Source: Pseudonocardia petroleophila (GTDB lineage Bacteria; Actinomycetota; Actinomycetes; Mycobacteriales; Pseudonocardiaceae). Taken from it: a DNA stretch of 64,000 nucleotides. The first letter of the stretch is position 1, and every line of letters starts with the position of its first letter. This document shows positions 29,074-38,728 of the stretch, piece after piece. The stretch lies in assembly GCF_014235185.1 (NCBI RefSeq), contig NZ_CP060131.1, positions 2,177,501 through 2,241,500 on the forward strand, given 5' to 3'. The notes under the pieces were generated by a model that was given only the letters and a program-made list of their open reading frames with translations, had not been told where the DNA came from and searched no databases. The position numbers and the translations under genes are program-made.

Positions 29074-29113
29074 AGTGGTCGGCAGGTGTCGCCCGGGACA
29101 CCGTCCGACCACT
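29074..29113. repeat. 40-base interrupted palindrome
   Basis: AGTGGTCGG (29074-29082) and CCGACCACT (29105-29113) are outer arms; GGTGTC (29085-29090) and GACACC (29097-29102) are inner arms, with a two-base mismatch between them and a GCCCGG loop. The structure lies 65 bases upstream of the MFS start, so it may be an operator or a mobile REP-like hairpin. Confidence 0.75.
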
Positions 29114-29355
29114 CCCGACGATCACCGGCCCGCCCCGCCGCGCCGCGGACCGCAGGGCGCCGGGTGCGGCGCGGGACCGGCGGAGGATCGCTCCCGGCCG
29201 CACGTCCCGGCGCCGCCGATGGCCACCGCGTGCGGACGGTAGTGATCACGCCGGCGGGCCCGGTGGGTGACCGCTGCGAACCGCACGACCCGGTCCGACC
29301 CGTGGTGCGGACCCCGCCGGCCACGGACCGCGAACTCGTCGGGCGCCAGCGGCCG

Positions 29356-29417
29356 ACTCGCCGGGTGGGGACGGCAAACTCGCCGGGTGGGGACGGCAAA
29401 CTCGCGGGGTGGGGGGC
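29356..29417. repeat. 22-base tandem repeat at the 3' end of the cyclotransferase gene
   Basis: Two identical 22-base units (29356-29377 and 29378-29399, beginning ACTCGCCGGGTGGGGACGG and ending CAA) are followed by a partial third copy to about 29417. On the minus strand each unit contains GAGTTTGCCG. It lies just past the stop of the glutamine cyclotransferase gene. Confidence 0.85.
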
Positions 29418-29435
29418 GCGTCAGGGGGGGGCGGG

Positions 29436-30206
29436 TCAGGGGGTGGGGACGAGGCGGACCCGGAACGTCGACGGCCAGAGCTTGCCCGTGAGCAGCAGCT
29501 CCCCGTTCCCCGCGTCGGCGATGCCGTTGAGGACGTCGGCGTCGGCGCGGCGGGCGGGGTCGAGCAGGCCGGTCGCGTCCACCTCCGCGGTGACCCTCCC
29601 GTCGGACGGGTCGATCCGCACGATCCGGTCGGTCTGCCAGACGTTCGCGTACACCTGCCCGTCGACGCACTCCAGCTCGTTGAGCTGCGTCACCGGCACC
29701 CCGCCCCCGGTGACGGTCACCGACCCGGTCTCGGCGAAGGTCACCGGGTCGTGGAAGCGCAGCAGCGCGGTGCCGTCGGAGCGGACGAGTCGGTCGCCGT
29801 CGGCGCACAGCCCCCAGCCCTCACCGGAGAGCGGCACGGTCCGCAGCAGCGTCAGCGACGCCCGGTCCCACTCGAAGGCGACGCCGTCGCGCCAGGTGAG
29901 CTGCCAGATCCGATCGCCGACGACGGTGATCCCCTCGCCGAACACCCCGTCCGGGAGCGGGACGGCCCGGCGGACGGCGCCGGTGGCGGGGTCCAGCTCG
30001 CGCAGCTGCGAGCTCCCGACCAGCCCGGTGCCCTCGTAGAGCGTGCCGTCGGCGATCTCGAAGCCCTGCGTGAACGCCGACGGGTCGTGCGGGATCTCGG
30101 CCACGACCTCGGGGCGCAGCACCGGGACCGCGTCGGCGGGGACGGCCGCCGCGCAGCCCGCCATCGCCAGCACGGTCGCGAACACGAGCGCGCGCCCGAA
30201 CGTCAT
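29436..30206 (-). CDS. Glutaminyl-peptide cyclotransferase-like lipoprotein
   Basis: 256 residues. A lipobox (AMAGC) is followed by a five-bladed propeller of the glutamine cyclotransferase family: AFTQGFEIADGTLYEGTG, FGEGITVVGDRIWQLTWRDG, LNELECVDGQVYANVWQTD and VLNGIADAGNGELLLTGK. These enzymes convert N-terminal Gln of secreted proteins to pyroglutamate. ATG 30206 is only 27 bases from the divergent DUF3027 start, so the two promoters overlap. Confidence 0.9.
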   Translation of the reverse strand: MTFGRALVFATVLAMAGCAAAVPADAVPVLRPEVVAEIPHDPSAFTQGFEIADGTLYEGTGLVGSSQLRELDPATGAVRRAVPLPDGVFGEGITVVGDRIWQLTWRDGVAFEWDRASLTLLRTVPLSGEGWGLCADGDRLVRSDGTALLRFHDPVTFAETGSVTVTGGGVPVTQLNELECVDGQVYANVWQTDRIVRIDPSDGRVTAEVDATGLLDPARRADADVLNGIADAGNGELLLTGKLWPSTFRVRLVPTP

Positions 30207-30233
30207 GGTCGGCAGGGTGGCACAATCACCGCG

Positions 30234-31010
30234 GTGAGCGCCGAATCCACCCCTCCCGCCCGGCTCGTTCACGCCGTCGAGCTGGCCAGGGCCGCAGCCG
30301 TCGAGGACGCCGCCGCCGATCTGGGCCGCGCGAGCGCCGAGTCCGCCGTGGGGGAGCACCTCGACGCGGTGGTCGAGGACCCGGGCACGCTCACCCACTT
30401 CTTCGCCGCGACGCAGGGGGGCTACCGGGGCTGGCGCTGGTCGGTCACCGTCGCCGCCCCCGAGGACGACGGCCCGATCACCGTGTGCGAGGTCGTGCTG
30501 CTGCCCGGCGCCGACGCGGTCACCGCGCCCGCCTGGGTGCCGTGGCAGGAGCGCGTGCGCCCCGGCGACCTCGGTGTCGGCGACCTGCTCCCCGCCCCCG
30601 ACGGCGACGAGCGCCTCGTCCCCGGCTACGTCGCGGTCGACGACGCCGACCTCGACGTGCACATCGCGGTCGAGGTCGGGCTGGGCCGCACGAAGGTGCT
30701 GTCCCGCGCAGGCCGCGACTCCGCGGCCGACCGCTGGTTCGACGGCCCCCACGGCCCCGGCACCGACATGGCCAAGGCCGCCCCCGGTTCGTGCGGCACC
30801 TGCGGGTTCTTCCTGTCACTGGCGGGCTCGATGCGCGGCGCGTTCGGCGTCTGCGGCAACGAGTACTCCCCCGCCGACGGCGCGGTCGTGGCGGTCGGCT
30901 TCGGCTGCGGCGCGCACTCCGACGTGGTGGTCGAGGCCAGCTCGCCCGTCGTGGTCGCCGAGCTGGTCTACGACGACGGCGTCGACCTGGAGCCGGTCCC
31001 CGGCCCGTGA
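30234..31010 (+). CDS. DUF3027 protein with a four-Cys cluster
   Basis: 258 residues matching DUF3027. Residues 186-225 hold four Cys (SCGTCGFF, GVCGNEYSP, FGCGAHS) arranged like a structural zinc site. The function is unknown. A CACAAT hexamer ends seven bases before GTG 30234, suggesting a leaderless mRNA. Its stop overlaps the start of the large sacsin-like ATPase (GTGA), so the two proteins are translationally coupled and may work together. Confidence 0.85.
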   Translation: MSAESTPPARLVHAVELARAAAVEDAAADLGRASAESAVGEHLDAVVEDPGTLTHFFAATQGGYRGWRWSVTVAAPEDDGPITVCEVVLLPGADAVTAPAWVPWQERVRPGDLGVGDLLPAPDGDERLVPGYVAVDDADLDVHIAVEVGLGRTKVLSRAGRDSAADRWFDGPHGPGTDMAKAAPGSCGTCGFFLSLAGSMRGAFGVCGNEYSPADGAVVAVGFGCGAHSDVVVEASSPVVVAELVYDDGVDLEPVPGP

Positions 31011-33775
31011 GCGACCCGTTCGGCACCGCGTCGCTGCGGGCCGCGGTCCTCGACGCCTGGGCGTCCTCGCCGACCCGGTTCCGCGAGGACGCGAACGCCG
31101 AGGAGGACCTGCGCCTCGGCGGCTACGCCGACGCGTGGTTCGTCGAGCTCGCCCAGAACGCCGCCGACGCCGCCCGGGCGGCCGGGGTGCCCGGCCGGGT
31201 GCTGGTGGACGCGGTCGGCGGGGAGCTGCGGGTCGCCAACACCGGCGCCCCGCTCGACGCCGCCGGGGTGGCCGCGCTGGCCTCGCTGCGGGCCTCGGCC
31301 AAGCGCGACGCCGACTCCGTCGGCCGGTTCGGGGTCGGGTTCGCCGCCGTCCTCGCCGTCACCGACGCCCCCCGCGTCCTGTCGACGACCGGTGGGGTCG
31401 CGTTCTCGGCCGCCCGCACCACGGCCGCGGTCGCGGACCTGCCCGCCGTCGTCGCCGAGCTCGCCCGCCGCGACGAGCCGCCGGTGCTGCGGCTGGTCTG
31501 GCCGTCCGACGGGACCCCGGGCCTCGACACCGAGGTCCGGCTGCCCCCGCGCCCCGGCGTCGACGCGGCCGCGCTGCTGGCCCGTGCCCGCGACCAGGCC
31601 CCCGACCTGCTGCTCGCCCTGCCCGACCTGCACGAGATCGTCGTCGACGGCGAGGTGCTGCGCCGCGAGCCCGACGGCCCGGACGTGCGCGTCGCCGGGC
31701 GGCGGTGGCGCCTCGCCCGGCGGGCCGGGCGGCTGGAGCGGCCCGCGGACGAGGCCGTCGAGCAGCGCGGTCGCCGGGACTGGTCGGCCACCTGGGCCCT
31801 CCCGCTCGACGGCGCGCTCGGCGACGACGAGGTCCTGCACGCGCCCACCGCCACCGGGGAGCGGCTCGGGCTGCCCGCGCGGCTGGTCGCGACCGTCCCG
31901 ATGGAGCCCGACCGCCGCCGCGCCCGCACCGGGCCCGGCACCGACGCCGTTCTCGCCGGGGCCGTCGCGGCCTACCTCGACCTGGTCCGCGCCACCCCGC
32001 CCGCCGAGCGGGCCACGCTCGTCCCGGAGCCCGGCCTCCCGCGCTCACCGCTCGACGGCCGGCTGCGCGAGCAGGTCGTCGACGCGCTGCGCCGCACCGC
32101 GTGGCTCCCCGCCGCCGACGGCTCGGAGCTGGTCCCGTCCCGCGCGCGCTGGCTCGACCTCCCCGACTCCGACGACCTACTGGCCCTGCTCGGGTTCGCC
32201 GACCTCGCGGCCGCCCCGCCGCCCGCCGCCCTGGAGGTCGAGCGGCTCTCCGCGGCCGGGCTCGTGGAGCGGCTCACCGGCGTCGACCGGCCGCCGGACT
32301 GGTGGAGGTCCCTCTACGCCGCCCTCGCGCCGCTGGTCGGCGTCGTCCCCGGCCTGTCCGACGACCTGCGCGCGCTGCCCGTGCCGCTCGCCGACGGCCG
32401 CGTCGCGCACGGGCCGCCCACGGTGCTGCTGCCCTCGGACGTCGCGTTCGGGGTGTCGCTGCCCGGGCTGCACCTCGCCCACCCCGACGCGGTGCACCCG
32501 CTGCTCGCGCGCCTGGGCGCCACCGCGGCCGACGCCCGCGCGCTGCTCGGGCACCCCGCGCTGCTCGCCGCCGTCGAGGGCTCCCTGGACGACGCCGAGG
32601 CCGGTCTCGACGTCCGCCCGCTCGCGGAGGCGGTGCTCGGGCTCGTCGCGCAGGTGGGCGCCGTCGACGGCTGCGGCGCGCTCGCCCTGCCCGCCGACGA
32701 CGGCCTCCCCGCCCGCGCGGACGAGCTGATGCTCCCCGACGCCGCGCTCGCCCCGCTGCTCGGTGCGGACCCGCCGCTGGGGGTCGTCGACGCGCCGTGG
32801 GCCGACCGCGCCGCGCTGGTCGCGGTCGGCGTGCTGGACGGGTTCGCGGTCGTCGTCGACGAGGAGCCGGCGGGTCCCGACCACGACCTCGACGACGAGG
32901 AGCGCTGGTGGGACTCCCTGCCCGAGCCGCCGCGGCGGCTGGTGGCGGTGCGCGACCTCGACCTCGTCGCCGACGACGCCTGGCCCGCCGCGCTCGCTCT
33001 GCTCGGCGCCGGGCGGGAGACCCGCGAGGCGCTGGGCGGCGGGTACACGCCGTGGTGGCTCGCCCGCCACGCGCGCCTCGGCGGCCGACGCCCCGGCCAC
33101 TGGCGGCTGCCGTCGGCGCACGGGATCGCCGCCCTCTGCGACCCCTGTGCGGATGCGGCGGCCGTTCCCGCGCACGAGGCGGTGTGGCGCGCGGCCGGGG
33201 TGCGGGCCGACCTCGCCGTCGCCGACGCCGGTGCGGCCGCCGACCTGCTCGACCGCCTCGCCGACCCCGCCCGGCACCCCGACGTCGCCCTCGTCGCCGA
33301 GGCGCACATCGCCCTGACCGACGCGGTCGCCGACGGGCGGGTCGACCCGGCCGACCTCGACGCCCCGGAGCGCGTCCGGGCCCTCGACGGATCGGTGGTC
33401 TCCGTCGACGTCGCCGTGGTCCTCGACGCCCCGTGGCCCGCCTCCGTCCTCCCCGCCGGGGAGCTGGTGGCCGGGGGCGACCCCGCGCTGCTCGCCGACC
33501 TGCTCGATCTCCCGCTCGCCACCGACGTCGTCGCGGGGACCGTCGAGGGGGCGGGGAAGCCCGTCGACTGGGCCGACGTCGCCGAGGTCGTGGTGGCGTG
33601 CCACACGCTCGGCGTCGCCGTCCCCGCCGGGTCGGTGATCCGCCACGACGAGCTGTGGGTGGGCCTCTCCCGGCCGGTCACCGGCCGTTTCCGGGTCCCC
33701 GCCTGGCCCGACGGCGTCGGCGGTTGGCACGCCGAGGACCCCCTCCGGGCCCTCCTGGCACTACTTGCGGAGTGA
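31007..33775 (+). CDS. Sacsin-like Bergerat-fold ATPase, 922 residues
   Basis: The N-terminus carries a GHKL/Hsp90-like ATP site: N box [11 protein letters not shown] near residues 45-55, ANTGAP in place of the usual DxGxG near 80, and G box [11 protein letters not shown] near 105-115. The remaining 750 residues are Asp/Leu/Ala-rich with no domain I recognise. Proteins of this type are listed as sacsin N-terminal ATPase-like; in eukaryotes sacsin is a co-chaperone. The bacterial role is unknown. GTG 31007 overlaps the DUF3027 stop. mshA begins 22 bases downstream. Confidence 0.82.
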   Translation: MSDPFGTASLRAAVLDAWASSPTRFREDANAEEDLRLGGYADAWFVELAQNAADAARAAGVPGRVLVDAVGGELRVANTGAPLDAAGVAALASLRASAKRDADSVGRFGVGFAAVLAVTDAPRVLSTTGGVAFSAARTTAAVADLPAVVAELARRDEPPVLRLVWPSDGTPGLDTEVRLPPRPGVDAAALLARARDQAPDLLLALPDLHEIVVDGEVLRREPDGPDVRVAGRRWRLARRAGRLERPADEAVEQRGRRDWSATWALPLDGALGDDEVLHAPTATGERLGLPARLVATVPMEPDRRRARTGPGTDAVLAGAVAAYLDLVRATPPAERATLVPEPGLPRSPLDGRLREQVVDALRRTAWLPAADGSELVPSRARWLDLPDSDDLLALLGFADLAAAPPPAALEVERLSAAGLVERLTGVDRPPDWWRSLYAALAPLVGVVPGLSDDLRALPVPLADGRVAHGPPTVLLPSDVAFGVSLPGLHLAHPDAVHPLLARLGATAADARALLGHPALLAAVEGSLDDAEAGLDVRPLAEAVLGLVAQVGAVDGCGALALPADDGLPARADELMLPDAALAPLLGADPPLGVVDAPWADRAALVAVGVLDGFAVVVDEEPAGPDHDLDDEERWWDSLPEPPRRLVAVRDLDLVADDAWPAALALLGAGRETREALGGGYTPWWLARHARLGGRRPGHWRLPSAHGIAALCDPCADAAAVPAHEAVWRAAGVRADLAVADAGAAADLLDRLADPARHPDVALVAEAHIALTDAVADGRVDPADLDAPERVRALDGSVVSVDVAVVLDAPWPASVLPAGELVAGGDPALLADLLDLPLATDVVAGTVEGAGKPVDWADVAEVVVACHTLGVAVPAGSVIRHDELWVGLSRPVTGRFRVPAWPDGVGGWHAEDPLRALLALLAE

Positions 33776-33797
33776 ACGACACGTGCTACACAGAAGC

Positions 33798-35081
33798 GTG
33801 ACCCTGCAGCGTCGGCCCCGCCGCGTCAGCGTGCTCTCGGTGCACACGTCGCCGCTGGAGCAGCCCGGCACCGGCGACGCGGGCGGCATGAACGTCTACA
33901 TCGTCGAGACCGCGCGCCGGATGGCCGAGCGCGGCGTCGAGGTGGAGATCTTCACCCGTGCCACGTCCTCGGAGCACCCGCCGGTCGCGGAGCTGGCCCC
34001 GGGCGTGCTGGTGCGCCACATCGCGGCCGGGCCGTTCGAGGGGCTGGGCAAGAACGACCTGCCCAGCCAGCTCTGCGCGTTCACCGCGGGCGTGCTGCGC
34101 GCCGAGGCCCGCCACGACCCCGGCCACTACGACGTCGTGCACTCGCACTACTGGCTCTCCGGCCAGGTCGGCTGGCTCGCCCGCGACCGGTGGGGCGTCC
34201 CGCTCGTGCACAGCGCCCACACCCTCGCGCGGGTCAAGAACGCCGCGCTCGCCGACGGGGACCCGCCCGAGCCGATGGTGCGCGTGATCGGCGAGGACCA
34301 GGTCGTCGCCGAGGCCGACCGCCTGATCGGCAACACCGACTCCGAGGCGCGCGAGCTGGTGGAGCTCTACGGGGCCGACCCGCGCCGCGTCGTCACGATC
34401 CCGCCGGGCGTCGACCTCGACCGGTTCGTCCCCGGCGACCGCGCCGCGTCCCGCCGCGCGCTCGGCCTCGCCCCGGACGCCGTCGTGCTCGCCTTCGTCG
34501 GCCGGATCCAGCCCCTCAAGGCCCCCGACGTGCTGCTGCGCGCCGCCGCCGAGATGCTCCGGCGCGATCCCGCCCTCCGCGAGCGGCTCGTCGTCCTCGT
34601 CGCGGGCGGGCCGTCGGGCAGCGGGCTCGCGGAGCCGACGTCGCTGCAGGCGCTCGCGTCGACCCTGGGCATCACCGACGTCGTCCGCTTCCTGCCGCCG
34701 CAGCGCGGGCCGGGACTGGTCGACGTCTACCGCGCGGCCGACCTCGTCGCCGTGCCCAGCCACAACGAGTCGTTCGGGCTCGTCGCGCTGGAGGCGCAGG
34801 CCTGCGGCACCCCCGTCGTGGCGGCGCGGGTGGGCGGGCTGCCGGTGGCCGTCGCCGACGGGCGGTCCGGGCTGCTGGTGCCCGGGCACGGGTCCGGCCA
34901 ATGGGCCGACGCGCTGCGCGCCGGGCTGGCCCGCCGCGACGACCTCGGCGCGGGCGCGGTCGTCCACGCGCGGCGGTTCTCCTGGGACCGCACCACGGAG
35001 TCACTGCTGGAGACCTACGCCGGCGCGGCCGCGGAGTTCGGCGAGCGCCAGGGAGTGCCCGCGGGGATGATCGCCCTGTGA
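33798..35081 (+). CDS. mshA: D-inositol-3-phosphate glycosyltransferase MshA
   Basis: 427 residues of the GT4 family. MshA-specific features are the N-terminal [20 protein letters not shown] and the [16 protein letters not shown] segment; the nucleotide site has [19 protein letters not shown]. It joins UDP-GlcNAc to inositol-1-phosphate, the first step of mycothiol synthesis. GTG 33798 is the best start by alignment with the family. The YbjN gene overlaps its stop (GTGA). Presence of mshA places the organism among mycothiol-producing actinobacteria. Confidence 0.95.
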   Translation: MTLQRRPRRVSVLSVHTSPLEQPGTGDAGGMNVYIVETARRMAERGVEVEIFTRATSSEHPPVAELAPGVLVRHIAAGPFEGLGKNDLPSQLCAFTAGVLRAEARHDPGHYDVVHSHYWLSGQVGWLARDRWGVPLVHSAHTLARVKNAALADGDPPEPMVRVIGEDQVVAEADRLIGNTDSEARELVELYGADPRRVVTIPPGVDLDRFVPGDRAASRRALGLAPDAVVLAFVGRIQPLKAPDVLLRAAAEMLRRDPALRERLVVLVAGGPSGSGLAEPTSLQALASTLGITDVVRFLPPQRGPGLVDVYRAADLVAVPSHNESFGLVALEAQACGTPVVAARVGGLPVAVADGRSGLLVPGHGSGQWADALRAGLARRDDLGAGAVVHARRFSWDRTTESLLETYAGAAAEFGERQGVPAGMIAL

Positions 35082-35566
35082 GTCCCGACCCGCGCACCGA
35101 GGCCCTCATCGCCACCGCACTCGCCGAGCTGGAGGTCGACCACCACCGGCGCGAGCCCGGTCAGTTCCTCGTCACGCTGCCCGGCACGGCCCGCCTGCAG
35201 ACGCACTGCTGGCTCGTCGTCCGCGACCACGCCGTGTTCGTGCAGGCGTTCGTGTGCCGCCGCCCGGACGAGGAGTTCGAGGCGGTCTACCGGTTCCTGC
35301 TGCAGCGCAACGCCCGGCTCTACGGCGTGCACTACACGCTCGACCGCATCGGCGACATCCACCTCACCGGCCGCATCGCGCTGCACGCCGTCACGACCGA
35401 CGAGGTCGACCGGGTGCTCGGCCAGGTGCTGGAGGCCGCCGACGGCGACTTCAACACCCTCCTGGAGCTCGGGTTCGCGAGCTCGATCCGCCGCGAGCAC
35501 GCGTGGCGCTCCGAGCGCGGCGAGTCCACGGCGAACCTGAAGGCGTTCGAGCACCTCTTCACCTGA
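35078..35566 (+). CDS. YbjN domain protein
   Basis: 162 residues of the YbjN family ([20 protein letters not shown], a [20 protein letters not shown] segment, and [11 protein letters not shown]). The fold resembles type III secretion chaperones; the role is unknown. It overlaps mshA by four bases, and the mshA-YbjN order is the same as Rv0486-Rv0487 in M. tuberculosis as I recall it. Confidence 0.88.
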   Translation: MSPDPRTEALIATALAELEVDHHRREPGQFLVTLPGTARLQTHCWLVVRDHAVFVQAFVCRRPDEEFEAVYRFLLQRNARLYGVHYTLDRIGDIHLTGRIALHAVTTDEVDRVLGQVLEAADGDFNTLLELGFASSIRREHAWRSERGESTANLKAFEHLFT

Positions 35567-35659
35567 TCGTGACCCGGCCCGGCCAACCGCGAGGGCCGGC
35601 GGTCCCGTCCCTGCGGTGGGAGTCCCGGAACGGATCCGGGCGCCGAGGAGGCGATCAGG

Positions 35660-36577
35660 GTGGCTCGACGGGTGTCGCGAAGGGTGGCGGTCGCGGTGGG
35701 GGCCGCGCTGCTGGTGTCGGCCGGTCTCGCGGTGGTGCTCGTCGGCGGGGGCGGCGGGTCGTCGGCGGGGGACTCGTCGTCGGTGTCCGCGGCGCCGTCG
35801 ATCGGGTTCGCCGAGCCGGCCCCCGAACGGGCCGGGGCGCGCGACGGCGTGCTGTCGGCGGACGAGGCGGCGGCGCCGTCGGCCCCGGCGTCGCCCGGGG
35901 TGCCGGTCGGGGCGGTGGAGCGCTCGCTGGTGCGGACCGCGCAGGTCACCGTCGAGGTGCCGGACGCCGCCGCGGGGGTGCGGGACGTGCGCGCGGCCGC
36001 CGTCGCGGCGGGCGGGTTCGTCGCCGAGGAGAGCTCCGGCGACCGCGGCGGTTCCGTGGTGCTGCGGGTCCCCGCCGACGCGCTGGACCGGGTGCTCGAC
36101 GCCGTCGCCGCCGTCGGGGAGGTCACCGACCGGTCCTCGTCGGTCGTCGACGCGACGGAGCAGGTCGTCGACCTCGACGCGCGGGTGGCCAGCCAGCAGG
36201 CGAGCGTCGCGCGCGTCCGGGCGCTGCTCGCCGAGGCCACGACGATCGGCGAGGTCGTCGCGATCGAGTCGGAGCTGACGGCGCGGGAGGCCGAGCTGGA
36301 CTCGCTCACCGGGCGGCTGGCCGCCCTGCGCGACCAGGTCTCGCTCTCCACCCTGACCGTCGACCTCCGCGTCCCGTACGTCCTCGACGACGACGAGCCG
36401 ACGGCCGCCGGTTTCGGGCCGGGTCTCGCCGCCGGGTGGGAGGGGCTGCTGGCGCTGGGCACCGGGGTCGGCACCGTGCTCGGGTTCCTGCTGCCGTTCC
36501 TCCCCGTGGCCGCCGTGGTGGCGGGGCTCGTGTGGCTGGTGGTGCGCCGCCGTCGCCGCGCCACGCCGGTGACGTAA
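35660..36577 (+). CDS. DUF4349 membrane protein
   Basis: 305 residues. A hydrophobic N-terminal helix (about 8-30) is followed by an extracellular DUF4349 domain (VERSLVRTAQVTVEVPDA, then a coiled-coil VDLDARVASQQASVARVRAL at 175-225) and a C-terminal transmembrane region ending RRRRRATPVT. The function is unknown. GTG 35660 has GAGGAGG eight bases upstream. Confidence 0.87.
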   Translation: MARRVSRRVAVAVGAALLVSAGLAVVLVGGGGGSSAGDSSSVSAAPSIGFAEPAPERAGARDGVLSADEAAAPSAPASPGVPVGAVERSLVRTAQVTVEVPDAAAGVRDVRAAAVAAGGFVAEESSGDRGGSVVLRVPADALDRVLDAVAAVGEVTDRSSSVVDATEQVVDLDARVASQQASVARVRALLAEATTIGEVVAIESELTAREAELDSLTGRLAALRDQVSLSTLTVDLRVPYVLDDDEPTAAGFGPGLAAGWEGLLALGTGVGTVLGFLLPFLPVAAVVAGLVWLVVRRRRRATPVT

Positions 36578-36651
36578 CGCCTGGTCCGGGCGGTGCGACA
36601 GGGGAGGAGACGTCCGGGGGGACGTCGCGCGCGAGGACGGGAGCCAGGGCC

Positions 36652-36987
36652 GTGACCGACATGCACCAGCAGCAGCACCGGCCCGGCGTACCGCCGCAGC
36701 GCGGGCCCCGGGACCCCTACGGGCACCCGTCGCACCCGTTCCCGCAGGCCGCCCCGCCCGCGCAGACCCGCACCAGGACGGTCATCATCCCGCCGCGCGA
36801 CGGCACGGCGATGACGGCGCTGCGGATCACCGCGTACGTCCTGACGTCGCTGGCCAGCCTGCTGTTCATCGCCGTGGTGATCTACGGGTACGTCCAGCTG
36901 GGGCGGGCCCAGTCCGCGCTCGAGCAGCTGGGCACCGGGTTCCCGTCGGTCGAGGCGCCCGCGGTCCCCGGTGCGGGTACCGGCTGA
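36652..36987 (+). CDS. Small single-pass membrane protein, unknown function
   Basis: 111 residues. Residues 1-40 are Pro/His/Gln-rich and cytoplasmic, one transmembrane helix spans about 60-83 (AYVLTSLASLLFIAVVIYG), and the rest is a short outside tail. No family is recognised. GTG 36652 has CAGGG upstream; an ATG three codons later (MHQQQHRPG) is equally possible. Confidence 0.7.
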   Translation: MTDMHQQQHRPGVPPQRGPRDPYGHPSHPFPQAAPPAQTRTRTVIIPPRDGTAMTALRITAYVLTSLASLLFIAVVIYGYVQLGRAQSALEQLGTGFPSVEAPAVPGAGTG

Positions 36988-37075
36988 GGCACGCGATGGG
37001 CGTTCTGTCCGGGATCTAGAGTTGGGGCCGCCCGCCGGAGCAGGTCCGTCCGGGTGTGCCCGAGGGAGTGCAGCA

Positions 37076-38647
37076 ATGCCCGTTCGCAGCCCGTACCCGG
37101 ACGTCGAGATCCCCGAGATCTCGCTGTTCGACTTCCTGTTCACCGACTTCGGTGGCCGCGACGCCGAACCGGCCCTGATCGACGGCGGCTCGGGCGCCTC
37201 GATCTCCTTCGCCGAGCTCCGCGGGATGTCCGAGCGGATCGCGGCGGCGCTGGCCGAGCGCGGCATCACCAAGGGCGACGTCGTCGGCATCTTCTCGCCG
37301 AACACCCCGTACTACGCGGCGGTGTTCCACGGCATCCTGCGCGCGAACGCGATCGTCACCAGCGCCAACTCGCTCTACAGCCCCGGTGAGCTCGCCCACC
37401 AGCTCAGGGACTCCGGCGCGAAGCTGCTGTTCACCGCGTCGCCGTTCCTCGACCGTGCGGCCGCGGCCGTCGAGCAGGCCGGCCTGCCCGCCGACTCGAT
37501 CATCGTGCTGGACGGCGCCGAGGGCTACCCCTCGCTGCGCGACCTGCTCGGCAGCACCGCCGAGGTGCCCGCCGCCGACGTCGCCGCGGGCGACACCGCG
37601 GTGCTCCCGTACTCCTCGGGCACCACGGGCCTGGCCAAGGGCGTCATCCTCACGCACCGCAACCTGGTCGCGAACCTGCTGCAGATCCAGCAGATGGGCA
37701 CGGTCACCGGCGAGACGAGGATCCTCGCGGTCCTGCCGTTCTTCCACATCTACGGCATGACCGTGATGATGAACCAGGGCCTGCACGCGAACGCCACGGT
37801 GATCACGATGCCGAAGTTCGACCTGCCGGAGTTCCTGCGGATCATCTCCGAGTACCAGATCCAGCGCGTCTACATCGCGCCGCCGGTGGCCGTCGCGCTG
37901 GCCAAGCACCCGATCGTCGACCAGTACGACCTGTCCTGCATCGACATCATCTTCTCCGGCGCCGCCCCGCTCGACGCCGAGCTCGGGCACGCGATGGGCA
38001 AGCGCCTGGGCTGCACCGTGCTGCAGGGCTACGGGATGACGGAGCTCTCGCCCGTCAGCCACTGCATGCCCGACGACCGGGCCGACCTCGACCTCAACTC
38101 CTCGGGCTTCGCGCTGCCGAACATCGAGTGCAAGCTCGTCGACCCGGAGACCGGCGAGGAGGTCGGTCCGGGCGGGCGCGGCGAGCTGTGGGTCAAGGGC
38201 CCCAACGTGATGGTCGGCTACCTCAACAACCCCGAGGCCACCGCCGCCACGCTCGACGACGACGGCTACCTGCACACCGGCGACGTCGCCGAGGTCACCG
38301 AGGACGGCGTGTTCTCGATCGTCGACCGCGTCAAGGAGCTGATCAAGTACAAGGGCTACCAGGTGCCGCCCGCCGAGCTGGAGGCCCTGCTGCTGACCAA
38401 CCCGAAGATCGCCGACGCCGCCGTCATCGGGGTGAAGGACGATGAGGGCGAGGAGGTCCCGAAGGCGTTCGTCGTGACGCAGCAGGGCACCGAGATCACC
38501 GTCGACGAGGTCATGTCCTTCGTCGCCGAGCGCATCGCCCCGCACAAGAAGGTGCGCGTGGTGGAGTTCATCGACGAGATCCCGAAGTCGGCCAGCGGCA
38601 AGATCCTGCGCAAGGACCTCCGCGCCCGGGAGAACGCCGGTTCCTGA
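37076..38647 (+). CDS. 4-coumarate-CoA-ligase-like acyl-CoA synthetase
   Basis: 523 residues of the ANL superfamily: P-loop YSSGTTGLAKG near residue 180, YGMTELSPV, the hinge VDRVKELIKYKGYQVPPAELE and catalytic Lys in KSASGKILRK. The hinge and GYQVPP are typical of 4CL-type ligases, which activate aromatic or fatty acids. GAGGGAG precedes ATG 37076, and a TAGAGT -10-like hexamer at 37017-37022 may be the promoter. A strong hairpin terminator follows. Confidence 0.92.
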   Translation: MPVRSPYPDVEIPEISLFDFLFTDFGGRDAEPALIDGGSGASISFAELRGMSERIAAALAERGITKGDVVGIFSPNTPYYAAVFHGILRANAIVTSANSLYSPGELAHQLRDSGAKLLFTASPFLDRAAAAVEQAGLPADSIIVLDGAEGYPSLRDLLGSTAEVPAADVAAGDTAVLPYSSGTTGLAKGVILTHRNLVANLLQIQQMGTVTGETRILAVLPFFHIYGMTVMMNQGLHANATVITMPKFDLPEFLRIISEYQIQRVYIAPPVAVALAKHPIVDQYDLSCIDIIFSGAAPLDAELGHAMGKRLGCTVLQGYGMTELSPVSHCMPDDRADLDLNSSGFALPNIECKLVDPETGEEVGPGGRGELWVKGPNVMVGYLNNPEATAATLDDDGYLHTGDVAEVTEDGVFSIVDRVKELIKYKGYQVPPAELEALLLTNPKIADAAVIGVKDDEGEEVPKAFVVTQQGTEITVDEVMSFVAERIAPHKKVRVVEFIDEIPKSASGKILRKDLRARENAGS

Positions 38648-38657
38648 CGCCGGGGTC

Positions 38658-38682
38658 GGGGGCCGCCCGGTGGGCGGCCCCC
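38658..38682 (+). terminator. Terminator after the 4CL-like gene
   Basis: GGGGGCCGCCC (38658-38668) pairs perfectly with GGGCGGCCCCC (38672-38682) around a GGT loop. It runs into a ten-base C homopolymer (38678-38687), not a U tract. Confidence 0.8.
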
Positions 38683-38728
38683 CCCCCACCCGGTTGGCGC
38701 CGTGCGGCCCGGCGCCCAGGATGGCGTC

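Larger units (their letters stand above)
29010..29435. other. Repeat-rich intergenic region upstream of the MFS gene
   Basis: No supportable gene in 426 bases. It should contain the MFS promoter. Two structures stand out: a 40-base palindrome at 29074-29113 and a 22-base tandem repeat at 29356-29417. A GATC-containing motif (CGATGATCGCCGG at 29060-29072, CGACGATCACCGG at 29117-29129) flanks the palindrome as a direct repeat. Confidence 0.6.

Noticed and set aside
30574..33801. A 1075-codon open frame in a different frame from the sacsin-like ATPase
   Set aside because: It is Arg/Pro/Ala noise out of phase with the strong ATP-binding motifs in the true frame.
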